Below, piece after piece: positions 1-8,226 of a DNA stretch of 64,000 bases (position 1 is the stretch's first letter; each line of letters opens with the position of its first letter). The DNA comes from Buttiauxella gaviniae (GTDB taxonomy: Bacteria > Pseudomonadota > Gammaproteobacteria > Enterobacterales > Enterobacteriaceae). Where the stretch lies: the NCBI RefSeq assembly GCF_040786275.1, contig NZ_JBFMVT010000002.1:2232001-2296000 (forward strand). The letters are read 5' to 3'. The notes beneath the pieces were generated by a model, which worked only from the letters and a program-made list of their open reading frames with translations, had not been told where the DNA came from and searched no databases. Position numbers and translations under genes: made by a program.

Positions 1-659
1 GATTCAGCCAGACGCTGGCCGATATCTTCACGCACTTTGAAACGGTCAACCACCACTTCAATGGTGTGTTTCTTTTGCAGCTCAAGTTTTGGTGGATCGG
101 ACAGATCGCACACTTCGCCGTCGATCCTTGCGCGGATATAACCCTGGCTTGCCAGGTTTTCCAGCGTTTTGCTGTGCTCACCTTTCCTGTCTTTAATGAT
201 CGGGGCGAGTAGCATCAGGCGCTTGCCTTCCGGCTGCGCTAAAACGTTATCAACCATCTGGCTGACAGTTTGTGCCGCCAACGTCACATTGTGATCGGGG
301 CAGCGCGGCTCACCCACGCGGGCATACAGCAGACGCAGGTAGTCGTGAATTTCAGTGATGGTGCCGACCGTTGAACGCGGGTTGTGCGACGTGGATTTCT
401 GCTCGATAGAAATCGCAGGCGACAAGCCCTCAATGTGGTCAACATCCGGCTTTTCCATCAATGACAAAAACTGACGCGCATAGGCGGAGAGAGACTCAAC
501 GTAACGACGCTGCCCCTCGGCGTATAAGGTGTCGAAAGCCAGTGAGGATTTGCCAGAACCCGAAAGACCAGTCACAACAATCAGCTTGTCGCGTGGAATG
601 ACGAGGTTAATATTCTTGAGATTGTGGGTGCGGGCGCCCCGAACTTCGATCTTATCCAT
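1..659 (-). CDS. uvrA: UvrABC excinuclease subunit A, N-terminal part (gene runs off the window)
   Basis: Reading leftward from the ATG at 657-659 gives [18 protein letters not shown] and then the Walker A segment [19 protein letters not shown], the start of the UvrA ATPase. UvrA is the damage-recognition ATPase of nucleotide excision repair and works as a dimer with UvrB. About 219 residues are visible, and the reading frame is open to the window edge, so the gene is partial by position and not broken. It diverges from ssb, as in E. coli, with a LexA-type box between the two genes. Identity is secure from the sequence and the neighbour. Confidence 0.97.
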   Translation of the reverse strand, partial: MDKIEVRGARTHNLKNINLVIPRDKLIVVTGLSGSGKSSLAFDTLYAEGQRRYVESLSAYARQFLSLMEKPDVDHIEGLSPAISIEQKSTSHNPRSTVGTITEIHDYLRLLYARVGEPRCPDHNVTLAAQTVSQMVDNVLAQPEGKRLMLLAPIIKDRKGEHSKTLENLASQGYIRARIDGEVCDLSDPPKLELQKKHTIEVVVDRFKVREDIGQRLAE

Positions 660-745
660 TCACCTTTCCCGGTTTAAACGCTTTTTGCCAGGCCGCACTG
701 GAGGCCGCCGACGATCACAAACGGCTAATTATGACACAATAAAAC

Positions 746-761
746 CTGAATGAATATCCAG
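746..761. promoter_or_regulatory. LexA (SOS) box between uvrA and ssb
   Basis: The sequence CTGAATGAATATCCAG fits the LexA core CTG-N10-CAG exactly. It lies 87 bp upstream of the uvrA start and 127 bp upstream of ssb. In E. coli a LexA site in the same divergent gap represses uvrA, and also one ssb promoter. SOS control is therefore expected here, by motif and position. Confidence 0.85.
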
Positions 762-887
762 TGTTTTAATGCAACAATGTATACCCCCGCGACATTCTGG
801 AATGCATCCCGCAGCTATAAAGATTAGGGGTGGCGTGGTAGAATCGAGGGTTTACACTATTCATAAAACGTTTCAGGAGACACGATC

Positions 888-1430
888 ATGGCCAGCAGAG
901 GCGTAAACAAGGTGATTCTCGTCGGGAATCTGGGTAATGACCCGGAAGTGCGCTACATGCCAAATGGTGGCGCAGTTGCCAACATTACTCTGGCCACGTC
1001 AGAGTCCTGGCGCGATAAGCAAACCGGCGAAACGAAAGAAAAAACTGAATGGCACCGTGTAGTGCTGTTCGGCAAACTTGCTGAAGTTGCGGGTGAATAC
1101 CTGCGTAAAGGTTCCCAGGTTTATATCGAAGGTGCACTGCAAACCCGTAAATGGACTGACCAGGCTGGCGTTGAAAAATACACCACCGAAGTCGTCGTTA
1201 ACGTGGGTGGCACCATGCAGATGTTGGGTGGCCGTGCAGGTGGGGCAGGTGCAGCAGCAGGCGGTAACGCAGGCCAGCAGCAAGGTGGTTGGGGTCAGCC
1301 TCAGCAGCCACAGGGCGGTAACCAGTTCAGCGGTGGCGGCGCACCACAGCAGGCGCGTCCTCAGCAGAGCGCTCCGGCTCCGTCTAACAATGAACCACCG
1401 ATGGACTTCGACGACGATATTCCATTCTGA
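888..1430 (+). CDS. ssb: Single-stranded DNA-binding protein
   Basis: The 180-residue product opens with [20 protein letters not shown], the conserved OB-fold start of bacterial SSB. Residues about 1-112 form the DNA-binding OB fold. Residues about 113-170 are a Gly/Gln/Pro-rich linker, and the tail [11 protein letters not shown] is the acidic tip that docks RecQ, Exo I, PriA and other partners. SSB coats single-stranded DNA as a homotetramer during replication, repair and recombination. Length matches the family (178 residues in E. coli). AGGAG lies just upstream of the ATG, and a hairpin terminator follows. Confidence 0.99.
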   Translation: MASRGVNKVILVGNLGNDPEVRYMPNGGAVANITLATSESWRDKQTGETKEKTEWHRVVLFGKLAEVAGEYLRKGSQVYIEGALQTRKWTDQAGVEKYTTEVVVNVGGTMQMLGGRAGGAGAAAGGNAGQQQGGWGQPQQPQGGNQFSGGGAPQQARPQQSAPAPSNNEPPMDFDDDIPF

Positions 1431-1458
1431 TCCCCAATTAGATAACGGGAATAATCAT

Positions 1459-1486
1459 AAAAGCCTCGCGAATATGCGGGGCTTTT
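1459..1486 (+). terminator. Rho-independent terminator after ssb
   Basis: A hairpin AAAGCCTCGC / GCGGGGCTTT with a 6-nt loop is followed by TTCTTATTTT. It starts about 30 nt after the ssb stop codon, so it probably ends the ssb transcript. Confidence 0.8.
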
Positions 1487-1618
1487 CTTATTTTATGGCG
1501 CGTAAAATAAGAAAAAACTATTTATTAAAATCATGAATGTATTTCATCTCTCCATAAGAAATCCTGCTTGCATTAAAACGTTATCCAGCTAAGTTAATTT
1601 GTGCAAACACACACTTAA

Positions 1619-1817
1619 ATCCCCTAAATAATTCGAGTTGTGGGTAGGCGACAAGGGAGCAACAAATCTGTCTGGAATAGATTTGAACAGCGCTTGCGCT
1701 GGCCCGAAGGGTGAGCCTCATGGACGAGGCTCATAATCCCCAGGAGCTTACTTAAGTAAGTGACTGGGGTTTGTGAGTGCAGTCAACACCCCCACAACTT
1801 GAAGTATGACGGGTATA
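1619..1817. repeat. ERIC element, long form with an internal insert
   Basis: The left end CCCCTAAATAATTCGAGTTG and the right end CAACTTGAAGTATGACGGGT are the ERIC terminal inverted repeats. The core AAGTAAGTGACTGGGG at 1755-1770 matches the classic ERIC2 primer region, with the ERIC1R complement just before it. The element is about 199 bp, compared with about 127 bp for the usual ERIC. The extra ~70 bp (about 1661-1732) sits left of the core, as in the long ERIC class described in Yersinia. Its right end reaches to within 20 bp of the amidohydrolase start and supplies the spurious upstream ATG at 1806. Confidence 0.9.
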
Positions 1818-1835
1818 ACTCCACTGGAGAACAGC

Positions 1836-3014
1836 ATGACGGATTGTATTATCCCTGAAATAAAAGCATCAGAAGATGAAATGATTGCCATACGGCATTA
1901 TCTACATGCTAATCCTGAATTAAGTCTGGAGGAGTTTAAAACCAGCGATTTAGTGGCTAAACAGCTTGAAACCTGGGGATACAACGTTACCCGGGGACTT
2001 GGCACTACAGGTGTTGTGGGTTCTCTGAAAAAAGGTGATTCGAATAAATCAATTGGCCTGCGCGCGGACATGGACGCGCTGCCAATTTTCGAGGAAACCC
2101 ATTTACCCTGGGCCAGCACCGTGCCGGGTAAAATGCACGCCTGCGGCCATGATGGGCACACGACAATTTTATTAGCGGCAGCGAAATATATTGCCTCTAA
2201 GGAATGTGAGTTTAACGGCACAGTGCACCTTATTTTCCAGCCTGCAGAAGAGGCCATCGGCGGTGCGGATTTAATGATTAAAGACGGGCTATTTGACCGT
2301 TTCCCATGCGATCGCGTTTTCGCCCTGCACAATATGCCGGGATTACCGACGGGCAAGTTAGGCTTCTATTCCGGGAATTTCATGGCCTCGGCGGATACGG
2401 TAAAAATTACTATCACAGGCTACGGCGGGCATGGTGCTTACCCCCATCGTACCGTTGACCCGATTGTCACCGGGGCCGCATTAATCACCGCGCTACAAAC
2501 CATTGTTTCCCGCAATGTGACACCAGGCGAAACCGCGATTGTTACCGTCGGAACATTTAATTCTGGTATCGCTTCGAACGTCATCCCGGAAAGTGCCGTC
2601 ATGGAATTAACTGTACGCGCCATGAAACCGGAAATTCGCGACCTGTTAATTAAAAGAATTGAAGAATTAGCCGATTTTACGGCGAAAAGTTTTGGCGCGA
2701 CTTGTAATGTGGAAGTCTACGACTCTTATCCCGTGCTAATTAATGATGATGAACAAACGGCATTTGCCAGAGAACTTGCCGTGGAGTTTTTCGGTAAAGA
2801 CGCGGTGCTTGATTCCGTTCTGCCCTCTACCGGAAGTGAAGATTTTGCCTTTATGCTGCAAGAGCGCCCTGGCAGTTATTTCTTATTAGGCAACGGAGAA
2901 AAGGGCAATAAAGGCGGCTGCATGGTGCATAACCCAGGGTATGACTTTAATGATGACATTATTTCCACCGGTGCCTCCTTCTTTTCCCGCTTAGTCCAAA
3001 ATTATTGTCGTTAA
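1836..3014 (+). CDS. M20-family amidohydrolase (hippurate hydrolase/aminoacylase type)
   Basis: The protein is 392 residues from the ATG at 1836. That start has GGAG 8 nt upstream, whereas the in-frame ATG at 1806 lies in the ERIC end and is rejected. M20D zinc-peptidase motifs are clear: RADMDALP, then MHACGHDGHT (metal His and Asp), then PAEEAIGGA with the catalytic Glu pair. A dimerisation insert and a C-terminal STGSEDFAFM follow. Family members hydrolyse N-acyl, N-benzoyl or indole-acetyl amino acids or related amides; the substrate cannot be read from the sequence. It has no signal peptide, so it should be cytosolic. The binding-protein gene starts 15 bp after its stop, so the two are probably co-transcribed. 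Confidence 0.9.
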   Translation: MTDCIIPEIKASEDEMIAIRHYLHANPELSLEEFKTSDLVAKQLETWGYNVTRGLGTTGVVGSLKKGDSNKSIGLRADMDALPIFEETHLPWASTVPGKMHACGHDGHTTILLAAAKYIASKECEFNGTVHLIFQPAEEAIGGADLMIKDGLFDRFPCDRVFALHNMPGLPTGKLGFYSGNFMASADTVKITITGYGGHGAYPHRTVDPIVTGAALITALQTIVSRNVTPGETAIVTVGTFNSGIASNVIPESAVMELTVRAMKPEIRDLLIKRIEELADFTAKSFGATCNVEVYDSYPVLINDDEQTAFARELAVEFFGKDAVLDSVLPSTGSEDFAFMLQERPGSYFLLGNGEKGNKGGCMVHNPGYDFNDDIISTGASFFSRLVQNYCR

Positions 3015-3029
3015 TACTCTGGAGCGAAT

Positions 3030-3806
3030 ATGAAGAAATTTATCCTGCCATTACTTGCTCTGCTGGCGACAAGTTCTGCCCTGGCGAACGATATTAAAGA
3101 GATCCGTTTTGGCGTCGACCCGACATTTGCTCCTTTTGAATCAAAAGATTCAACCGGTAAAGTCGTGGGTTTTGATATTGATTTAGGCAACGCCATTTGT
3201 GAGAAACTCCAGGCTAAATGCGTTTGGGTCGAAAATAACTTCGATGCGATTATTCCTGCCCTTCAGGCGAGAAAGTTTGATGCCATTCTTTCAGGTATGT
3301 ATATGACCGAGAAGCGCAAAGAGCAGATCGCCTTTACCGATAAAATCTATAATGGCCCCGTTTTCCTGGTGGCGCATAAAAATACCCCCATTAAACCTGA
3401 ACTTGCATTGCTGAAAGGCAAAACGATTGGTGTTGAGCAGGGCTCTGCCCAGGAAACTTATGCCAATAAAAACTGGCGTAATGCTGGCGTGAATGTGGTT
3501 GCCTATCAAGGGGCAGATTTAGTGGTGCAGGATTTGGAGTCCGGGCGAATTGATGCGGCAGTGCTTTCTGGCGTGATGGCGGAATACAGTTTCCTTAATA
3601 AGCCGCAGGGGAAAGATTTTGCTATGGTCGGCGGCGCATTACAGGACCCGGAATTATTTGGTGCCGGGGCTGCGATCGGTCTGCGAAAAGATGATGCGCA
3701 ATTACGCGAAGCTCTAAACGGCGCGATTAGCCAGATCCTTGCCGATGGCACTTATAAAAAACTGGCGGATAAATACTTTAGTTTCGATATTTATTCCGGT
3801 ACGTGA
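3030..3806 (+). CDS. Periplasmic amino-acid-binding protein (HisJ/ArgT type)
   Basis: The 258-residue protein starts with a typical signal peptide (MKKFILPLLALLATSSALA, cleavage near residue 19). The family-3 binding-protein fold follows: IRFGVDPTFAPFES, GFDIDLGNAICEKL, the FDAIIPALQARKFDAILSGM segment, and MTEKRKEQIAFTD. These match lysine/arginine/ornithine or histidine receptors of polar amino acid ABC importers. No permease or ATPase genes adjoin, so it must share a transporter encoded elsewhere or is an orphan receptor. Co-location with the amidohydrolase suggests uptake of an amino acid conjugate or of its released amino acid; that is inference. Confidence 0.9.
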   Translation: MKKFILPLLALLATSSALANDIKEIRFGVDPTFAPFESKDSTGKVVGFDIDLGNAICEKLQAKCVWVENNFDAIIPALQARKFDAILSGMYMTEKRKEQIAFTDKIYNGPVFLVAHKNTPIKPELALLKGKTIGVEQGSAQETYANKNWRNAGVNVVAYQGADLVVQDLESGRIDAAVLSGVMAEYSFLNKPQGKDFAMVGGALQDPELFGAGAAIGLRKDDAQLREALNGAISQILADGTYKKLADKYFSFDIYSGT

Positions 3807-3835
3807 TGGTTTATTCGCACCACTGATAAAAACAA

Positions 3836-3863
3836 AAAAGGCCTCATAAATATGAGGCCTTTT
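3836..3863 (+). terminator. Rho-independent terminator after the binding protein
   Basis: A 13-bp perfect stem (AAAAGGCCTCATA / TATGAGGCCTTTT) has a 2-nt centre and is followed by TACATTTT. It lies about 30 nt past the stop codon. A-runs and T-runs flank both arms, so it could act on both strands. Confidence 0.85.
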
Positions 3864-3900
3864 ACATTTTCTAATCAAACGATACCCAAGATGGTGCAAA

Positions 3901-4182
3901 TCAGGTCAACACCATCGGCCATTCCGGTGGAGCATGGCTTGATATCTCAATCATAATGTCTTTGAACGATGCCCAAATCACCGGGAAATCGGCTAGTGAC
4001 AAGCCTAATAAACCGGTCGCAAACCACAATGACGCGGCGAGGCCGAGTCCGCTGCTTACTACCGCCAAAAACGTGTAGTCAGATTTACGAAATTGAATGT
4101 TCAACGTGCTGGCTAAAAACATCAGAACCGCACTGACTAAAGGCCAGCGCATTAGCAAAACGCTGGTGGTAATTGCCGCCAT
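3901..4182 (-). CDS. yjcB: Small inner-membrane protein YjcB
   Basis: The 93-residue product reads MAAITTSVLLMRWPLVSAVLMFLASTLN and ends PPEWPMVLT. It matches E. coli YjcB from memory along its whole length, including the size of 93 residues. Two or three hydrophobic segments (about 5-27 and 38-62) indicate an integral membrane protein. Function is unknown. Its place between ssb and soxS is conserved with E. coli, but the diguanylate-phosphodiesterase gene pdeC (yjcC), which separates yjcB from soxS in E. coli, is missing here. Confidence 0.9.
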   Translation of the reverse strand: MAAITTSVLLMRWPLVSAVLMFLASTLNIQFRKSDYTFLAVVSSGLGLAASLWFATGLLGLSLADFPVIWASFKDIMIEISSHAPPEWPMVLT

Positions 4183-4418
4183 GAAAACTGTTCCTCAAGC
4201 ATAACTCATCACGCTCAACGGTTATGCGCGACACAAGGCGCGGCAAATACAGCTCAGGGACCGTCAGGGAAATGAGTGGGTGCAGAAAATGTAATAAAGA
4301 ATCCTGTCTCACAGGATTTGTGAACTATATCACATTTGCTCTTTTAATCGCCAGTTCTACAGCGCATTTTCTGACCCATTTACACATGCTCAGGAAGGAA
4401 AATCTCTCGCAAACCCCG

Positions 4419-4742
4419 TCAGGCGTGGTGGCGATAGTCGGTTGGCGTGCGGTCAAACTCACGGCGGAATACGCGTGAAAATGTTTGCTGCGACACATAA
4501 CCGTAATCCATAGCGATATCAAAAATCGGCCGTTGGCTGTTACGCAACTCTTTGGCCGCCATCAGCAGGCGACGCTGCCGAATGTATTCACCCAACGTCT
4601 GGCGCTTCACCGTACGGAACATCCGCTGAAGATACCATTTTGAATAACCAGATTTTTTTGCCACAACGTCAATGTTCAGCGGTTGATCAATGTGATCGTC
4701 AATCCATTCAGTCAATGTGTGAATAATATCCTGATGTGCCAT
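4419..4742 (-). CDS. soxS: Superoxide response transcription activator SoxS
   Basis: The 107-residue protein is a stand-alone AraC/XylS DNA-binding domain with two helix-turn-helix motifs: VVAKKSGYSKWYLQRMFRTV and FDIAMDYGYVSQQTFSRVFR. SoxS binds soxboxes as a monomer and recruits RNA polymerase to sodA, zwf, fpr, micF and others. It is divergent from soxR, and the gap between them holds the SoxR operator and the soxS promoter. Size and sequence match E. coli SoxS (107 residues). Confidence 0.98.
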   Translation of the reverse strand: MAHQDIIHTLTEWIDDHIDQPLNIDVVAKKSGYSKWYLQRMFRTVKRQTLGEYIRQRRLLMAAKELRNSQRPIFDIAMDYGYVSQQTFSRVFRREFDRTPTDYRHHA

Positions 4743-4780
4743 AGACCATCCTCAAGCGTTAGCAGGTTTTGTTGGCAGCG

Positions 4781-4811
4781 AGTATAATTCCTCAAGTTAA
4801 CTTGAGGTAAA
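4781..4811 (-). promoter_or_regulatory. soxS promoter with 19-bp spacer
   Basis: On the minus strand a -35 TTTACC (4806-4811) and a -10 TATACT (4781-4786) are separated by 19 bp. The spacer is longer than the optimal 17 bp. MerR-family activators such as SoxR correct this kind of spacing by twisting the DNA when oxidised. The arrangement is the same as in E. coli. Confidence 0.9.
4790..4807. promoter_or_regulatory. SoxR operator
   Basis: CCTCAAGTTAACTTGAGG is a perfect 18-bp palindrome lying inside the soxS promoter spacer and 13-30 bp upstream of the soxR start. It matches the known SoxR binding site. SoxR bound here should activate soxS and limit its own transcription. Confidence 0.95.
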
Positions 4812-4819
4812 GCACATTT

Positions 4820-5275
4820 ATGGAAAAGAAATCACCGCGCTTTAAATCTTTACTGAGTCCGGGCGACGTTGCGAAGCGCAGCGGCGTTGCGGTATCTGCT
4901 TTGCACTTTTATGAAAGTAAGGGGCTTATCAAAAGCATACGTAACAGTGGTAATCAGCGGCGTTACACGCGTGATGTGCTGCGAAATGTGGCGATCATTA
5001 AAATCGCCCAGCGCATCGGCATTCCGCTGGCGACCATCGGTGAAGCGTTTGGCGTATTGCCCGACGGGCACGCTATAAATATGAATGACTGGAAAAATCT
5101 GTCGTCGCAATGGCGGGAAGAACTGGACAGACGCATTCATACCTTAACGGCGCTGCGCGATGAACTCGATGGTTGCATCGGCTGCGGGTGCCTTTCACGC
5201 GGCGATTGCCCGCTGCGAAATCCGGGCGATAAGTTGGGTGCAGAAGGGACGGGCGCACGTCTGTTGGAAGATTGA
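4820..5275 (+). CDS. soxR: Redox-sensing transcription regulator SoxR
   Basis: The 151-residue MerR-family protein has an N-terminal winged helix ([25 protein letters not shown]), a central dimerisation helix, and the [2Fe-2S] motif [12 protein letters not shown]. That motif has the four cysteines in the order C-x2-C-x-C-x5-C. Oxidation of the cluster by redox-cycling drugs turns SoxR into an activator of soxS. All iron-sulfur ligands are intact. It is divergent from soxS, and a strong terminator follows. Confidence 0.98.
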   Translation: MEKKSPRFKSLLSPGDVAKRSGVAVSALHFYESKGLIKSIRNSGNQRRYTRDVLRNVAIIKIAQRIGIPLATIGEAFGVLPDGHAINMNDWKNLSSQWREELDRRIHTLTALRDELDGCIGCGCLSRGDCPLRNPGDKLGAEGTGARLLED

Positions 5276-5280
5276 AGGCA

Positions 5281-5313
5281 AAACTAAAGCGCCCAACTTC
5301 GGCGCTTTAGTTT
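5281..5313 (+). terminator. Terminator after soxR
   Basis: A perfect 13-bp stem (AAACTAAAGCGCC / GGCGCTTTAGTTT) has a 7-nt loop at 5294-5300 and is followed by GTTCC. It begins 6 nt after the soxR stop. The A-run and T-run on opposite arms allow bidirectional action. Confidence 0.85.
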
Positions 5314-5547
5314 GTTCCCGGTCTTTGTCTTTCGATCTATCCCGCTTTTCGCAAGGAGGGTTTCCCCCGACATCAGCGTCCCTCAATCACACTTTCTCAG
5401 GAGGTTCCGGATTGCGCTGACAATTTAAGTGTAGATGCCCTTAGCCAGCTTTCAAGCTATTTTGCGTGTTTTTTGAACAATTCTCATACTCCACACCGCT
5501 CACCTTTACCTATAGTTAACTCATCTTGCTAAACAGAAGGTTAACCC

Positions 5548-6210
5548 ATGCTTATCGTCCATCATCTCAATAACTCCCGCTCCCAACGCATTTTATGGAT
5601 GCTTGAAGAGCTACAGGTGCCGTACCAGATTGTTCGCTACCAGCGTGAACCCACCAAGCTGGCACCCGAGTCATTAAAAGCCGTGCACCCTTTAGGCAAG
5701 TCACCGGTGGTGGAAGATAACGGCAATATCCTCGCCGAATCCGGGGCGATTATTGAATATCTGCAAGAGACGTACGATCCCGAAAGCCGTTTTAAACCGA
5801 TCAGTAGCGAAGATAAACTGCGTTACCGTTTTTGGCTGCACTACGCCGAAGGGTCGTTAATGCCGCTGCTGATGATGAAACTGGTCTTTGGAAGTCTGGG
5901 GAAAGCCCCCGTTCCGTGGCTGCTACGCCCGGTGGGAAATGTGCTGGGGCAGGGCGTGCAAAAGGCGTATCTGAATAAGCAGATTTTAACGCATGCGCGC
6001 TATCTCGAAGATTCCCTGGAAAAATCCCCGTGGTTTGCCGGGCAGGCCTTTAGCGCCGCAGATATTCAAATGAGTTTCCCGGTTATCGCGTTGCTTTCGC
6101 GCGGTGGCATCAACGATCTACCGAATCTTCAGAATTGGTATAGCCAGGTGCAACAGCGTCCGGCCTGGCAACGTGCTATTCAGCAAGGTGGGCCGTTCGA
6201 GATCCCATAA
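5548..6210 (+). CDS. Glutathione S-transferase family protein
   Basis: The 220-residue protein begins with a thioredoxin-like GST N-domain (LIVHHLNNSRSQRILWMLEEL, then HPLGKSPVVEDNG and the ESGAIIEYL glutathione-binding segment). An all-helical C-domain follows (PWFAGQAFSAADIQMSFP). The catalytic residue is probably the Ser/Asn in NNSRSQ; no specific substrate is indicated. Related genes commonly sit between soxR and ghxP in non-E. coli enterics, suggesting a detoxification role, but that is inference. The upstream gap 5314-5547 shows no gene; TTAACTCATCTTGCT and AGAAGGTTAACCC just before the ATG are unremarkable. Confidence 0.88.
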   Translation: MLIVHHLNNSRSQRILWMLEELQVPYQIVRYQREPTKLAPESLKAVHPLGKSPVVEDNGNILAESGAIIEYLQETYDPESRFKPISSEDKLRYRFWLHYAEGSLMPLLMMKLVFGSLGKAPVPWLLRPVGNVLGQGVQKAYLNKQILTHARYLEDSLEKSPWFAGQAFSAADIQMSFPVIALLSRGGINDLPNLQNWYSQVQQRPAWQRAIQQGGPFEIP

Positions 6211-6289
6211 TATCCGTCATTCTTCAATTTGCCTCTTTGTTGGCTGCGTTCACTTGCCGCCGCGATGCAAATCGAATTATTTAGGATAT
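6210..6289. repeat. Short ERIC-derived element lacking the core
   Basis: Both ERIC ends are present (TATCCGTCATTCTTCAATTTGC at the left, GCAAATCGAATTATTTAGGAT at the right) around TTGGCTGCGTTCACTTGCCGCC. The central ERIC1R/ERIC2 block is missing, leaving about 80 bp. The element starts at the GST stop codon and may give its mRNA a hairpin 3' end. Confidence 0.75.
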
Positions 6290-6370
6290 GAGTTTTGATA
6301 TCGAAAAATCCTATGAGTAAGGGAAAATCATTACCGGTATCTTGCATCATTGTTGCTAAATTGCGCATCG

Positions 6371-6386
6371 ACGATAACGTTTGCGC
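6371..6386. promoter_or_regulatory. Candidate PurR operator upstream of ghxP
   Basis: ACGATAACGTTTGCGC matches the PurR consensus ACGCAAACGTTTGCGT at 13 of 16 positions. A second, weaker match (12 of 16) is AGTTAAACGTTTGCTT at 6515-6530, downstream of a TTGACA at 6491. Purine-permease genes are classic PurR targets. Whether either site is bound is not shown by sequence alone. Confidence 0.45.
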
Positions 6387-6646
6387 ACGAGGTGGCGATA
6401 TTTTCATCGGCTAACGCTTTTTTCGCTCAAAAGCGGCAAAGTTCGGTTGAAAATCCATGCAGGAAGGCCGGATAATCGTTTGCCTTAATTTTGACACCCA
6501 GTTTGTATACGCGGAGTTAAACGTTTGCTTTTTTTGTGACGCCTCTTTTGTCACAAATGCTGCTCAGGGATATGACGTTTAATTGTCAGTGGATTGTCCA
6601 CCACGTATACCGACTTCATCATAAAAATCTCAGGGGATTTTTCACT

Positions 6647-7996
6647 ATGTCTAATCATTCTCCGCGTGCGACCGGCGGTCTTGACGCCTGGTTCAAAATA
6701 TCTGCACGTGGCAGTACCGTTCGTCAGGAAGTGGTGGCGGGTTTAACCACTTTCCTCGCGATGGTCTACTCCGTCATCGTCGTACCGGGCATGCTCGGTA
6801 AAGCAGGTTTCCCTCCTGCGGCGGTCTTTGTAGCGACTTGCCTGGTCGCCGGTGTCGGTTCACTGGTGATGGGCCTTTGGGCAAACCTGCCGCTGGCCAT
6901 TGGCTGCGCTATCTCACTGACGGCTTTCACCGCGTTTAGTCTGGTGTTGGGCCAACACATCAGTGTTCCCGTCGCGCTGGGCGCGGTGTTCCTGATGGGT
7001 GTGCTGTTCACCATCATTTCTGCAACCGGTATTCGTAGCTGGATTTTGCGTAACTTGCCGATGGGCGTTGCGCACGGCACCGGCATTGGTATCGGCCTGT
7101 TCCTGCTGCTGATTGCGGCAAACGGTGTCGGTCTGGTTATCAAAAACCCGCTGGATGGCTTACCTGTTGCGCTGGGCCATTTCGCCAGCTTCCCGGTCAT
7201 TATGTCGCTGATTGGTCTGGCGGTAATTATTGGTCTGGAAAAACTGAAAGTCCCTGGCGGCATTCTGCTAACCATTATCGCGATTTCTATTTTTGGCCTG
7301 ATCTTCGACCCTAACGTTCATTTCTCTGGCATTTTCGCGATGCCTTCACTGAAAGATGAAGCGGGCAATTCGCTGATTGGTAGCCTGGACATCATGGGTG
7401 CGCTGAACCCGGTGGTATTGCCAAGCGTTCTGGCGCTGGTGATGACTGCGGTATTCGACGCAACGGGCACCATCCGTGCCGTAGCGGGCCAGGCAAATCT
7501 GCTGGATAAAGACGGCCAAATCATCGATGGCGGCAAAGCGCTGACCACCGACTCCCTGAGCTCCGTGTTCTCAGGCCTGGTGGGTGCCGCGCCAGCGGCG
7601 GTTTACATCGAATCTGCGGCAGGTACGGCGGCAGGCGGTAAAACTGGCCTGACAGCTATCACCGTTGGTGTGCTGTTCCTGCTGATTCTGTTCCTCTCTC
7701 CGCTCTCTTATCTGGTTCCTGCCTACGCAACCGCTCCGGCGTTGATGTACGTCGGTTTGTTGATGCTGAGCAACGTGGCAAAAATCGACTTCGCTGATTT
7801 CGTTGATGCTATGGCTGGCCTGATCACTGCGGTATTCATCGTGCTGACCTGTAACATCGTTACCGGCATCATGATTGGTTTCGCCTCTCTGGTGATTGGC
7901 CGCATCGTTTCCGGTGAGTGGCGTAAGCTGAACATCGGCACCGTTGTGATTGCTATTGCATTGGTCGCATTCTACGCAGGCGGCTGGGCGATCTAA
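6647..7996 (+). CDS. ghxP: Guanine/hypoxanthine permease GhxP
   Basis: The protein is 449 residues from the ATG at 6647, which has AGGGG 10 nt upstream. The open frame extends 37 codons further up, but E. coli GhxP (YjcD) is also 449 residues and aligns from [16 protein letters not shown]. It belongs to the AzgA-like NCS2 purine permeases, with about 12-14 membrane segments. Visible hallmarks are [19 protein letters not shown], the TTDS segment, and [13 protein letters not shown]. It imports guanine and hypoxanthine by proton symport. The leader of about 350 bp holds candidate PurR sites. REP repeats follow the stop codon. Confidence 0.97.
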   Translation: MSNHSPRATGGLDAWFKISARGSTVRQEVVAGLTTFLAMVYSVIVVPGMLGKAGFPPAAVFVATCLVAGVGSLVMGLWANLPLAIGCAISLTAFTAFSLVLGQHISVPVALGAVFLMGVLFTIISATGIRSWILRNLPMGVAHGTGIGIGLFLLLIAANGVGLVIKNPLDGLPVALGHFASFPVIMSLIGLAVIIGLEKLKVPGGILLTIIAISIFGLIFDPNVHFSGIFAMPSLKDEAGNSLIGSLDIMGALNPVVLPSVLALVMTAVFDATGTIRAVAGQANLLDKDGQIIDGGKALTTDSLSSVFSGLVGAAPAAVYIESAAGTAAGGKTGLTAITVGVLFLLILFLSPLSYLVPAYATAPALMYVGLLMLSNVAKIDFADFVDAMAGLITAVFIVLTCNIVTGIMIGFASLVIGRIVSGEWRKLNIGTVVIAIALVAFYAGGWAI

Positions 7997-8007
7997 TCTG
8001 TGATAGC

Positions 8008-8077
8008 GGCGGGTGGCGCTGACGCTTACCCGCCCTACGGTTTTTGTAGGTCGGGTAAGCGTCAGCGCCACCCGACA
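8008..8077. repeat. REP pair (inverted) between ghxP and yjcE
   Basis: Two REP units face each other: GGGTGGCGCTGACGCTTACC with CCGCCCTAC, then GTAGGTCGGGTAAGCGTCAG with CGCCACCCGACA. Each folds into a hairpin and starts or ends with GTAG/CTAC, the tetranucleotide read by RAYT enzymes. The pair could also stabilise the ghxP mRNA 3' end. Confidence 0.85.
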
Positions 8078-8226
8078 TTAACTCCGGATTCAAAACAACA
8101 TCTCCTGGCCCCTCCACATTCACTTCAAGTCTTTTCCTGTTTCCCTCCGGTGTAAAAAGTTGTTTTACTATCAGGTAAAATAAGATCCTAAAAAGGGTTC
8201 CACAAAACACCGCGACTAAGGAAAGC

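Noticed and set aside
4224-4478. Small plus-strand gene in the yjcB–soxS gap
   Set aside because: It overlaps the soxS end, has no ribosome site and resembles no family.
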